64,000 bases of DNA from an uncultured Barnesiella sp. (GTDB lineage Bacteria > Bacteroidota > Bacteroidia > Bacteroidales > Barnesiellaceae_A). A model generated the notes under the pieces. That model ran no database searches and was not told the DNA's origin. It saw nothing but the letters and a program-made list of their open reading frames with translations. Every line of letters starts with the position of its first letter. Position 1 is the first letter of the stretch. The stretch covers positions 151,211-215,210 of the forward strand of contig CALUJY010000005.1 of assembly GCA_944321085.1 (NCBI GenBank). Reading direction: 5' to 3'. The translations under genes and the position numbers were made by a program. Below, in pieces: positions 8,060 through 16,017 of the stretch.

Positions 8060-8063
8060 AATT

Positions 8064-9434
8064 ATGGCGAAAGTCAAAAGCATATATTGCTGTAATAATT
8101 GCGGGGCTGAAAGTCCCAAATGGATAGGCCGCTGCCCGGTGTGCGGCGAGTGGAATACTTATGTGGAGCAGGTGGTGGCTGCAAAGCCCACCCATACCCG
8201 CGATGGCTTGCAGCCGCCGACGGGCGCCAAGTCGAAACCGTTGCGTATCGACGAGATAGCGTCGGCCTCGGAACCCCGTGTAGATATGGGAGATGCCGAG
8301 TTGAACCGTGTCTTGGGCGGCGGTTTGGTGCGTGGTTCGTTGGTGCTGATAGGTGGCGAACCGGGTATCGGCAAGTCGACGTTGATATTGCAGACGGTGC
8401 TGTCGCTGAACGATTGCAAGACCCTCTATGTAAGCGGCGAGGAGAGTGCGCGGCAACTGAAATTGCGGGCGGCACGCATCGGGGATGACAATCCCGATTG
8501 TTATATCGTGTGCGAGACGTCGCTCGAAAACATCATGACCCATGTGCAGAACGTGAAACCCGACTTGCTGGTGGTAGACTCTATACAGACGATAGCTACC
8601 GAGACACTCGAATCGTCGGCCGGTTCGGTGGCGCAGGTGCGCGAGTGTGCTGCCGTTCTGTTACGATTTGCCAAAGAGAGCGGTACGCCGGTGTTGTTGG
8701 TAGGACACATCAATAAGGAGGGCAGCATAGCCGGTCCTAAGGTGTTGGAGCATATTGTCGACACGGTACTCCAATTCGAGGGCGACCGTCACTATATGTA
8801 CCGCATCTTGCGTTCTATCAAGAATCGCTTCGGCAGTACGGCCGAGCTGGGTATCTATGAGATGCGTCAAAACGGGCTGCGACAGGTGAGCAATCCGTCG
8901 GAGCTGCTCCTCTCGCACGACCATGACGGGTTGAGCGGCGTAGCCATAGCCGTAGCCATAGAGGGCATACGTCCTTTCCTTATAGAGACGCAGGCGTTGG
9001 TAAGCAGCGCCGCTTATGGTACACCGCAACGCTCGGCAACGGGATTCGACCTGCGGCGCATGAATATGTTGTTGGCCGTGTTGGAGAAACGCGTAGGTTT
9101 CAAGTTGGGTCAGAAAGATGTATTCCTCAATATAGCCGGCGGTATCCGTGTCAACGACCCGGCCATGGACTTGGCCGTTATCAGTGCGGTGCTATCATCC
9201 AATATGGATATGAGTATCGAGCAAGGCACCTGTATGACGGGCGAGGTGGGGTTGTCGGGCGAGATACGTTCGGTCACGCGGATAGAACAGCGCATTACCG
9301 AGGCCGAGAAGTTGGGATTTTCTCGCATACTTATTCCCTCGCACAATGTGAGCGGTATGAATCTGTCGAAACTCTCGATAGAGGTGATAGAAGTACATAA
9401 AGTTGAAGAGGCTTTCCGCCTTCTTTTCGGTTAG
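8064..9434 (+). CDS. radA: DNA repair protein RadA (Sms)
   Basis: RecA-like ATPase of 456 residues that drives branch migration in recombination and repair. A CxxC...CxxC zinc finger opens the protein (CNNCGAESPKWIGRCPVCGEW, split here as CNNC and CPVC). Walker A is GGEPGIGKST (about residues 94-103) and Walker B lies in LLVVDSIQTI. The RadA-specific KNRFGS motif is present as IKNRFGSTAELG (about 255). The C-terminal third is the Lon-protease-like domain (GGIRVNDPAMDLAVISAV and TGEVGLSGEIRSV), which lacks the Lon catalytic dyad, as in other RadA. It starts four bases after the methyltransferase and ends five bases before the FAD oxidoreductase. Confidence 0.97.
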   Translation: MAKVKSIYCCNNCGAESPKWIGRCPVCGEWNTYVEQVVAAKPTHTRDGLQPPTGAKSKPLRIDEIASASEPRVDMGDAELNRVLGGGLVRGSLVLIGGEPGIGKSTLILQTVLSLNDCKTLYVSGEESARQLKLRAARIGDDNPDCYIVCETSLENIMTHVQNVKPDLLVVDSIQTIATETLESSAGSVAQVRECAAVLLRFAKESGTPVLLVGHINKEGSIAGPKVLEHIVDTVLQFEGDRHYMYRILRSIKNRFGSTAELGIYEMRQNGLRQVSNPSELLLSHDHDGLSGVAIAVAIEGIRPFLIETQALVSSAAYGTPQRSATGFDLRRMNMLLAVLEKRVGFKLGQKDVFLNIAGGIRVNDPAMDLAVISAVLSSNMDMSIEQGTCMTGEVGLSGEIRSVTRIEQRITEAEKLGFSRILIPSHNVSGMNLSKLSIEVIEVHKVEEAFRLLFG

Positions 9435-9439
9435 ATGAT

Positions 9440-11002
9440 ATGATACAAGAACAACAACTCCGTTTGCTGCCGTGGCAGGCCGCTTCGGAACAGTCTATTA
9501 TAGCTTACTTGAAGAGTACCGGGCTGCAAGGCGTGTGCGCTGTCCGTGTGCTGAAACGCTCCATCGATGCCCGTCGCAAGCCTGTGTACGTCAGTCTGTA
9601 TGTGCGTATCTATATAGGAGAGCAACCCGCCGACGATGAGTATGCCACGATAACGTATGGCGATGTGTCGGCTGCCGCTCCGGTAGTGGTGGTAGGAGCC
9701 GGTCCTGCCGGTCTGTTTGCCGCTTTGCGGCTTATAGAAGCCGGCCTTAAACCCATTGTGGTAGAGCGCGGCAAGTCGGTGCATGAGCGCAGGCGCGATA
9801 TTGCGCTTATCGGTAAAGAACAAAAGGTGAACCCCGAGTCGAACTATGGCTTCGGTGAGGGCGGCGCAGGAGCATTCTCCGATGGCAAGCTCTACACCCG
9901 CAGCAAAAAGCGGGGCAATGTCGAGCGCATTCTCGGTATCTTGTGCCAGCATGGTGCGTCGGTCTCTATTTTGTCCGATGCTCACCCCCATATAGGTACC
10001 GACAAGTTGCCTAAGGTGATAGAGAATATCCGCAACCGTATCATAGCCTCGGGAGGCGAAGTGCACTTCGGGACACGTATGACGGCCTTTCTGTTGCATG
10101 GCGACAGCGTGGCCGGTATCGTCACCGCCGACGGACGCACCTTCGCTGGACCGGTTATCTTGGCCACCGGGCACTCGGCACGCGATGTATATTACTACAT
10201 GCACGATGCCGGTATAGGGCTCGAAGCGAAAGGTTTCGCCGCAGGCGTGCGCCTTGAACATCCCCAACAACTTATCGACGCTATACAGTATCACGACCCT
10301 CGCGGTAGGGGCGAATACCTGCCTGCTGCCGAGTATAGCTTTGTGACACAGGTAAGGGGCAGAGGGGTATATTCTTTCTGCATGTGTCCCGGTGGCTTCG
10401 TAGTTCCGGCGGCAACCGGCGAGCGGCAGATTGTAGTGAACGGAATGTCGCCCTCCAACCGCGGGTCGCGTTGGGCAAACTCGGGGATGGTCGTTGAGAT
10501 ACGTCCCGAAGATTTACCCGGCGCCGATAAAAACGACGTTTTGGCGGGCATAAAATTTCAGGAAGAGCTCGAAGCGTTGTGCTATGTCAACGGTAATTGC
10601 AAGCAGACCGCTCCGGCACAGCGCATGACAGACTTCCTGTCGCATCATAATTCGGCTACGTTGCCGGCTTCGTCGTATGCTCCCGGATTGATAGCTTCGC
10701 CGTTACACTTCTGGATGCCCTCTTTCATAGCTTCGCGTTTGCGCGATGGGTTGGAACACTTCGGTAAAGTATCGCGCGGATTTCTTACTCGCGAAGCGGT
10801 ACTGATAGGAGTAGAGACACGTACCTCATCGCCGGTACGCATACCGCGCGATGCCGTGCGATTGTCGCACGTATCGCTGCGTGGGCTTTTCCCTTGTGGC
10901 GAGGGTGCCGGGTATGCCGGCGGCATCGTGTCGGCAGCTATCGACGGAGAACGTTGTGCCGAGGCCGTTGCTGCACAATGGGAAGAGTTGAAGTCGTTGT
11001 AA
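9440..11002 (+). CDS. FAD-dependent oxidoreductase (COG2509 family)
   Basis: Cytoplasmic flavoprotein of 520 residues, a family often labelled uncharacterised FAD-dependent dehydrogenase. An N-terminal domain of about 75 residues precedes the dinucleotide-binding fold VVVGAGPAGLFAALRLIEAG (about 81-100), with the ribose-binding acidic residue in PIVVERG. A conserved family segment follows (SNYGFGEGGAGAFSDGKLYT, about 134-153). The C-terminal FAD segment is GLFPCGEGAGYAGGIVSAAI, split by the GEG/YAGG motif (about 480-505). The substrate is unknown. It starts five bases after radA and lies 31 bases before the MBL-fold gene, so it belongs to the same transcript. Confidence 0.88.
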   Translation: MIQEQQLRLLPWQAASEQSIIAYLKSTGLQGVCAVRVLKRSIDARRKPVYVSLYVRIYIGEQPADDEYATITYGDVSAAAPVVVVGAGPAGLFAALRLIEAGLKPIVVERGKSVHERRRDIALIGKEQKVNPESNYGFGEGGAGAFSDGKLYTRSKKRGNVERILGILCQHGASVSILSDAHPHIGTDKLPKVIENIRNRIIASGGEVHFGTRMTAFLLHGDSVAGIVTADGRTFAGPVILATGHSARDVYYYMHDAGIGLEAKGFAAGVRLEHPQQLIDAIQYHDPRGRGEYLPAAEYSFVTQVRGRGVYSFCMCPGGFVVPAATGERQIVVNGMSPSNRGSRWANSGMVVEIRPEDLPGADKNDVLAGIKFQEELEALCYVNGNCKQTAPAQRMTDFLSHHNSATLPASSYAPGLIASPLHFWMPSFIASRLRDGLEHFGKVSRGFLTREAVLIGVETRTSSPVRIPRDAVRLSHVSLRGLFPCGEGAGYAGGIVSAAIDGERCAEAVAAQWEELKSL

Positions 11003-11033
11003 GCCACAGTCATGCCCGATAAGGGCCGATGTT

Positions 11034-11738
11034 ATGAAGCTCACATTTATATACAACAGCGGTTTTTTGCTCGAAACGGGTACCGCCAACATCCTTTTCG
11101 ATTACTATCGGAAAGGTCATGACGTCATACGGCAGGTGCTGGCATCGCCGTTGCCCCTCTACGTGTTGGTATCGCACTCACATCCCGACCACTTCAATCC
11201 CGATTGCTTGGGCTGGAAGTCGAAGCACAAAGCCATACATTACATTTTTGCCGATGAGTTGCGCAGTGCAGCGGCGGGACGCGACAAAGAGGTCGTCTAT
11301 TTGCCGATAGGGGGTGTATATAGCGATACGTTGTTGACGGTAGAGGCATTTGGCTCGACCGACATAGGCTGTTCGTTTTATCTTACCATAGGCGATACAA
11401 CGGTATTTCATGCCGGCGACCTCAATAATTGGCATTGGAGCGACGAATCGACACCCGACGAGACGGAGCAGGCCGAGCGCGATTTCCTGTACCGGTTAGA
11501 CCAACTTGCAGCCGCTCACAACACCGTGCACCTTGCCGTGTTCCCGGTCGATGCACGTATAGGTAACGATTATGCCCGCGGGGCGCGTCAGTTTCTCGAA
11601 GCGATACATACCGATGTGTTTGTACCTATGCACTTTTGGAGCGCAGCCGATGCTGCTGCGGCTTTTGCTCCTGAGGCGCAGAAGACCGGGGCGCGATTTG
11701 TGATGTTGAGGCATACCGGCGAGTGGGTCGATGTGTGA
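11034..11738 (+). CDS. Metallo-beta-lactamase-fold hydrolase
   Basis: MBL-fold protein of 234 residues. The metal-binding core is visible: SHSHPDHF (about residues 44-51, the HxHxDH motif with Ser-His-Ser-His-Pro-Asp-His) and the later His/Asp ligands in VFHAGDLNNWHW (about 125) and FVPMHFWS (about 200). It resembles the UlaG/YtnP-like branch of single-domain cytoplasmic hydrolases. No signal peptide is seen. Last gene of the operon that begins at 7298. The substrate is not predictable. The downstream gene is convergent, 25 bases away, with no clear terminator between. Confidence 0.82.
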   Translation: MKLTFIYNSGFLLETGTANILFDYYRKGHDVIRQVLASPLPLYVLVSHSHPDHFNPDCLGWKSKHKAIHYIFADELRSAAAGRDKEVVYLPIGGVYSDTLLTVEAFGSTDIGCSFYLTIGDTTVFHAGDLNNWHWSDESTPDETEQAERDFLYRLDQLAAAHNTVHLAVFPVDARIGNDYARGARQFLEAIHTDVFVPMHFWSAADAAAAFAPEAQKTGARFVMLRHTGEWVDV

Positions 11739-11763
11739 GTGGCCGCCCGTCGGGTAGGAGCGT

Positions 11764-13110
11764 TTAGTGCGGAGAGACAAACTTGTTGTGGCGCACCATC
11801 CATATATATACCGCTACACATATTATCACCGATAGCAGCGACCCTGCCGGCGATGCCAGACCCATAGGGAATAGGGTCGTAGGATATAATGCCGACATGA
11901 AATACGAGAGCGGAATGCGGGCGCATACAATAGAGATGAAGTTGTGGCAGAAAGATATGATAGAGTAGCCGCATGCGGTAAAGAAGCCGCTGAAACTGAA
12001 ATGAATGCCTGCAAGAATACAATCCCATACATAGCCTTTAAGGTATTGGCCGCCTAAAACTATCACTTGTGGGTCGTTGGTAAAAAGCCTTACGGCCTGT
12101 TCCGGTTCAAACTGTATGATGACGGATGCCACCGTGCCAAACAGCACCGTGATGTATATGGCATATCGTAGTGTAGCCTGTGCTCGCTCTATTTTCTTGG
12201 CGCCTATGTTTTGAGCCGAGATGGTAGATACCGTTGACAGCATGGCCGATGGAATGATGAACAGCAATCCTATGAATTTCTCTACAATACCCACAGCTGC
12301 GGCGTCGTTCAGTCCGCGGCCGTTGGCAATGATGGTGATGGCGATAAAAGCTACTTGGATAAAACCATCTTGCAATGCCACCGGCACGCCGATGTTGAGG
12401 ATACCGCGCAATATATTTCGTTGCGGGCGCAAATCGTTACGGGTGATGCGTATCGACGATTGGCGGCGTGTTATCACGATTATGGCTATAACTACGGCAC
12501 ATATTTGCGATACGGTAGTGGCAAGCGCAGCTCCGGTAGGACCCATGCCGAAGTACCCGATGAAAACGAAATCGAGTATGATATTGACCACGCAGGCTAT
12601 GATTACAAAATACATGGGCATTTTCGAGTCGCCCAGTCCGCGGAATATCGAGGCAATAATGTTATAGGCTACGATAAACGGTACCCCCATAAAACAGATG
12701 AACAGGTAATCGCAAGTACCTTCTACGGCTTCGGTCGGAGTGTTTATCCATCGCACAATATCGCTTGTCAGGAGCAGCAACCCTATGGCAAGCACGATTG
12801 CAATGGTGAGAAACAACGTTATTGTATTGCCTATGGTACGTGCTGCTCCACGAGAATCGCCTGCGCCCACGGCACGAGCGGTGCGTACCGTAGAACCCAT
12901 GGCAAGCCCTATGATAATTACGGTGAGCATGTGCATCACCTGTCCTCCGTTAGAGACAGCCGTAGTACTCTCTACGCCGCAATACATGCCTATGACAAAG
13001 AGATCGGCAAGCCCGTAGAGTATTTGTAGAAAATAAGATAGCATGTATGGCAGGGCAAAAGAGACGATATTGCCCAATATGCCGCCCCGTGTAAGGTCTT
13101 TGCTTTCCAT
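11764..13110 (-). CDS. MATE-family multidrug efflux transporter
   Basis: Inner-membrane antiporter (Na+ or H+ coupled) of 448 residues with 12 expected transmembrane helices. The N terminus MESKDLTRGGILGNIVSFALPYM is the usual MATE opening, with a short cytoplasmic tail running into helix 1 (the first residues up to SFALPY). Helix motifs such as GLADLFVIGMYCG and VSNGGQVMHML match the NorM/DinF-type first repeat. The second repeat begins near FIQVAFIAITIIANGRG. It is transcribed alone leftward from -7 boxes at 13127-13134 and possibly 13212-13219. The substrate cannot be read from the sequence. Confidence 0.92.
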   Translation of the reverse strand: MESKDLTRGGILGNIVSFALPYMLSYFLQILYGLADLFVIGMYCGVESTTAVSNGGQVMHMLTVIIIGLAMGSTVRTARAVGAGDSRGAARTIGNTITLFLTIAIVLAIGLLLLTSDIVRWINTPTEAVEGTCDYLFICFMGVPFIVAYNIIASIFRGLGDSKMPMYFVIIACVVNIILDFVFIGYFGMGPTGAALATTVSQICAVVIAIIVITRRQSSIRITRNDLRPQRNILRGILNIGVPVALQDGFIQVAFIAITIIANGRGLNDAAAVGIVEKFIGLLFIIPSAMLSTVSTISAQNIGAKKIERAQATLRYAIYITVLFGTVASVIIQFEPEQAVRLFTNDPQVIVLGGQYLKGYVWDCILAGIHFSFSGFFTACGYSIISFCHNFISIVCARIPLSYFMSALYPTTLFPMGLASPAGSLLSVIICVAVYIWMVRHNKFVSPH

Positions 13111-13126
13111 CTTTCTGTTTCTTGTG

Positions 13127-13134
13127 CAAAGATA
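13127..13134 (-). promoter_or_regulatory. MATE gene promoter, -7 element
   Basis: TATCTTTG on the minus strand, 16 bases upstream of the ATG at 13110. A second TATCTTTG occurs at 13212-13219 on the same strand and could be an alternative start site. Confidence 0.6.
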
Positions 13135-13434
13135 CGGAAAGGCGAGCGGAGAATAAAATGTCTAAACTCGTTTTCAGATATTTTTTATCCCGAGCCGCAT
13201 CCTGTCTTATCCAAAGATAGTGAAAGGTGAATGTAGAGACAAACGAAAACGAAGTTTCCAAATTCTACTTGGTAGAACTGCCTCTTATCGCATTATAAAT
13301 ACAAGCTGTGCGCAAAGACCGTTTAGGGTATCATGTCGAGTGTTTCCCCTCTGTTTTATCGTGACATAGTGTCATTAAAACACTATTATGCAAAATATTC
13401 GGTCTGTTTTAGGTCTGTATTATCTAATTTGCAT

Positions 13435-13442
13435 TATCTTTG
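13435..13442 (+). promoter_or_regulatory. Promoter -7 element for the transglutaminase-like gene
   Basis: TATCTTTG (TAnnTTTG). The ATG at 13605 is 162 bases further on, leaving a long untranslated leader. Confidence 0.6.
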
Positions 13443-13604
13443 TAAAAGGCATTGTTGCATAGGGCAACCTCTTGGAAGATTTGCATCGGACGATGAGGCG
13501 TACCGTATGCCCTTGACCGGGAGAATCGCTGGTATGGCAACGGCATTTTGTGGCAGCCGCTGAGAAAAAATTTGGAGTATTAACTATCATTGTTTATCAC
13601 GACC

Positions 13605-15089
13605 ATGAGAAAACATCAATTTATCGCATTAGTGAGTGTGGCAGTGCTATGTGTTATGCAGATGCAGGCTCAATCACAATCACAATCTTTCGACGAGTAT
13701 AAGAAGAGAGCTACCGAGGCTTATAAGAGTTATGTAAAGGAGAAATTAACTGCCTTTGAAAATTATCGTGCCGAGCGTAACAAAGAGTTTGCCTCGTATT
13801 TGCAAAAGAAGTGGATGCGTTACGAGCAACAACCCGAGGTGGAGCCGCCCGTACGTCCCAAACCTGTTGTGCCCGAGCCCAAAGACGATGCAACCATACC
13901 GTCGCGTCTGCCGGTGCTCACGGTGAAACCTATCAAAAAGCCCGATGCTCCGGTCGATGTTACTGTCAAACCCGTTCCTCGTGACGTGAAACCTTCCGAG
14001 GCATTGCAGTTCGATTTTTATGGCACGCGTTGTCGCGTACGTTTTGCCAAGGATAAGGCTTTTGTCCTTAATGACATCAGCGAGCAATACGTAGCGCAGG
14101 TGTGGAACCAGCTTATTTCGCCGGACTATTCGACATTGCTCGACGATTGTATCGCTTATCGTTCCGAGTTGCAATTATGCGACTGGGCGTATGTGAAATT
14201 TACCGAGCAAGTGGCTAAGGCTCTTTTCGGTACCGGAAAACCCAATGAAGCGGCTTTGTTGCAGGCCTTTTTGTTGATGCAGAGCGGTTATGATGCCAAG
14301 GTCGTACGATTCGGCAACGAGCGGTTGATGCCGGCTCTCTCGGCCGACAATCAGATTTACGGCTATACCTTTTTCGTGAACGGCGGCCATCGTTACTATT
14401 TGTTGGAGAAGATAAAGGAGAAGCAACCTATTTATACCTACAATGAGATGTTCTACGACAAGGCGCGTCCATGTGCTTTGGGAGTGCCTCATGAGCAGCA
14501 ACTGCCTATCGTGCAGGCGGCAACCGTTACGCGTGTATCGTCGCACTATCCGGCAGCGCGTGTCGAGACGTGTGCCAATGATAATCTCATGGAATTTTAC
14601 AACGATTTTCCCCACTGCGAATGGACGGTGTATGCTCGTACGCCTATGACGAGTCGCATGCGTGACGATGTGCTCTCGCCTCTGCGTGCTGCTATCAAAG
14701 GGAAAGGCGAAGTAGAGGCTGCCAATATTTTGCTCGATTTCGTGCAGACAGGATTTCAATACAAGACCGACGAGCAACAGTTCGGTTATGAGCGTCCGCT
14801 ATTTGTCGATGAGGTTTTCTTCTATCCTTATTGCGATTGTGAAGACCGCGCTATTCTCTACGTCTATTTAGTACACGAGTTGCTGGGTCTCGATGTGGCA
14901 TTGCTCTACTATCCCATGCACCTTGCTGCGGCAGTTGCCTTCAATGAGTCGGTCGATGGCGACAGCATGATGATAAACGGGCGCAAATATATGGTGTGCG
15001 ACCCCACTATTATCAGCGGTGCTTCGGTAGGCGAGGCCATGAAACAGTATAAGAATACCAAAGCTACCGTATATACCGTAGAGTACTGA
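13605..15089 (+). CDS. Secreted protein with transglutaminase-like cysteine-protease fold
   Basis: Exported protein of 494 residues. A Sec signal peptide (MRKHQFIALVSVAVLCVMQMQAQ split as charged start, hydrophobic core, AQ) is followed by a highly charged helical region (about 30-75, rich in Tyr, Lys and Glu) and a proline-rich linker (about 75-130). The C-terminal part shows a transglutaminase-like triad: Cys in PYCDCEDRA (about 413), His in YYPMHLAAAV and Asp in MVCDPTIISG. A protease, amidase or non-catalytic binding role is possible; the substrate is unknown. The ATG at 13605 is preferred over a TTG five codons upstream. It is convergent with the CAT-like gene, with one base between the two stops. 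Confidence 0.8.
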   Translation: MRKHQFIALVSVAVLCVMQMQAQSQSQSFDEYKKRATEAYKSYVKEKLTAFENYRAERNKEFASYLQKKWMRYEQQPEVEPPVRPKPVVPEPKDDATIPSRLPVLTVKPIKKPDAPVDVTVKPVPRDVKPSEALQFDFYGTRCRVRFAKDKAFVLNDISEQYVAQVWNQLISPDYSTLLDDCIAYRSELQLCDWAYVKFTEQVAKALFGTGKPNEAALLQAFLLMQSGYDAKVVRFGNERLMPALSADNQIYGYTFFVNGGHRYYLLEKIKEKQPIYTYNEMFYDKARPCALGVPHEQQLPIVQAATVTRVSSHYPAARVETCANDNLMEFYNDFPHCEWTVYARTPMTSRMRDDVLSPLRAAIKGKGEVEAANILLDFVQTGFQYKTDEQQFGYERPLFVDEVFFYPYCDCEDRAILYVYLVHELLGLDVALLYYPMHLAAAVAFNESVDGDSMMINGRKYMVCDPTIISGASVGEAMKQYKNTKATVYTVEY

Positions 15090-15090
15090 T

Positions 15091-15747
15091 TTATAGATGT
15101 ACTTCGTTGAGGAAGGCTTGCACTTTCTCGAAGAAAAGCGATACGTGTTCTCCATCGACAAAGGCATGGCTTACTGTCAGTGCGATGGGCATGTAGAGCT
15201 TTTCGCCTCGTGCGATGGCTTTGCCGGCATTCATCAGGGGGTAGTCCATAGAGTGCCCCGTAGCCATTTGTGTGTACGTTACGCCGGTGAAGTATAGTTT
15301 GGGTGTCGCGCTCAACAAGAATACATCGTAGTCGCCTGTTTCGGCAATACCTTTGTCGGTAGCATAGGGGTCGCCGTCGTGCGGAATATGGGTGATGATG
15401 TGCCGTGCTTCGCGATAGAACGATGCAAAATCTTCTTTATAAGGGATGCGAACGGTATAGAAAGTACGTCCCGGTACGGCAATAGGCGATATGACGTCGA
15501 CAGTGTCGTGCCATACGACGTTACCATCTTTGTCCGTACGGTAACGCAACTCTTTTATTTCGTTTACGGCACGTGTCACGGCATATAGGTAATAGAGAAA
15601 GAAAGAGCTGTTGCTCTCTTTGGCACGGTGAAAAGCGTCGGTACACTCTACTTCGCTTGTGATGGCTATCCAAGAGTTGGCAAAGTTTTTGAAGTACAGG
15701 TAATTGTCGCGTCTTACCCAATTATCTATCTCTACGATGTGTTTCAT
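15091..15747 (-). CDS. Chloramphenicol acetyltransferase-family protein
   Basis: CAT-fold acyltransferase of 218 residues, the usual length for trimeric CatA-type enzymes (about 213-220). Family marks: N-terminal IDNWVRRDNYLYFKNFANSW (the CAT start motif with WxRxxxFxxF), FFLYYLYAVTRAVNEI, and the catalytic motif SHAFVDGEHV, which keeps the HxxxDG histidine and aspartate near residue 190. It could acetylate chloramphenicol, or be one of the chromosomal CAT-like enzymes with another acceptor; residues alone do not decide. ATG 15747 is chosen because the -7 element at 15768-15775 excludes an upstream extension. Confidence 0.85.
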   Translation of the reverse strand: MKHIVEIDNWVRRDNYLYFKNFANSWIAITSEVECTDAFHRAKESNSSFFLYYLYAVTRAVNEIKELRYRTDKDGNVVWHDTVDVISPIAVPGRTFYTVRIPYKEDFASFYREARHIITHIPHDGDPYATDKGIAETGDYDVFLLSATPKLYFTGVTYTQMATGHSMDYPLMNAGKAIARGEKLYMPIALTVSHAFVDGEHVSLFFEKVQAFLNEVHL

Positions 15748-15767
15748 AACGTTGTTTTTAACGGGTG

Positions 15768-15775
15768 CAAAAGTA
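15768..15775 (-). promoter_or_regulatory. Promoter -7 element for the CAT-like gene
   Basis: TACTTTTG on the minus strand, 20 bases before the ATG at 15747. Confidence 0.6.
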
Positions 15776-15942
15776 GAAATTTTTATGCGAAAATAGAGGC
15801 CTCGTGCCACGATTGTATTTTACCGATGCCGCAAACCTGCGGAAGGCAGGTTTGCATATAATGGGTTACAACCTCTGTTACAGTCTGTTGCTCATGTTGC
15901 TAAAAGCTGCCTGTGCAAGGCCTGTTTTTCGTGAATAGTTTT

Positions 15943-15950
15943 TATCTTTG
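15943..15950 (+). promoter_or_regulatory. Promoter -7 element for the debranching-enzyme lipoprotein
   Basis: TATCTTTG, 67 bases upstream of the ATG at 16018. A poor -33 (TTTT) lies about 20 bases before it. Confidence 0.55.
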
Positions 15951-16017
15951 CATGAAATGCCATGATAGGAGGCGAAAAGTAACGAATTTTAAGCAATTAT
16001 TTAATAAACAGAGTATT

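Larger units (their letters stand above)
13111..13604. other. Divergent intergenic region, MATE / transglutaminase-like gene
   Basis: About 490 bases without a gene. It contains minus-strand -7 boxes at 13127 and 13212, a small inverted repeat TTCTAC/GTAGAA near 13262-13277, and the plus-strand promoter at 13435-13442, which is followed by an unusually long leader of about 155 bases. No open frame with recognisable content. Confidence 0.5.

Noticed and set aside
8938..8962. Repeat of GTAGCCATAGCC in radA
   Set aside because: Only two copies, coding for the normal VAIAVAIEG strand of the RadA C-terminal domain.
13670..13690. Triplet repeat of CAATCA at the signal-peptide end of the transglutaminase-like gene
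   Set aside because: Three short copies encoding SQSQSQS; possibly slippage-prone but too short to call a phase-variable tract.
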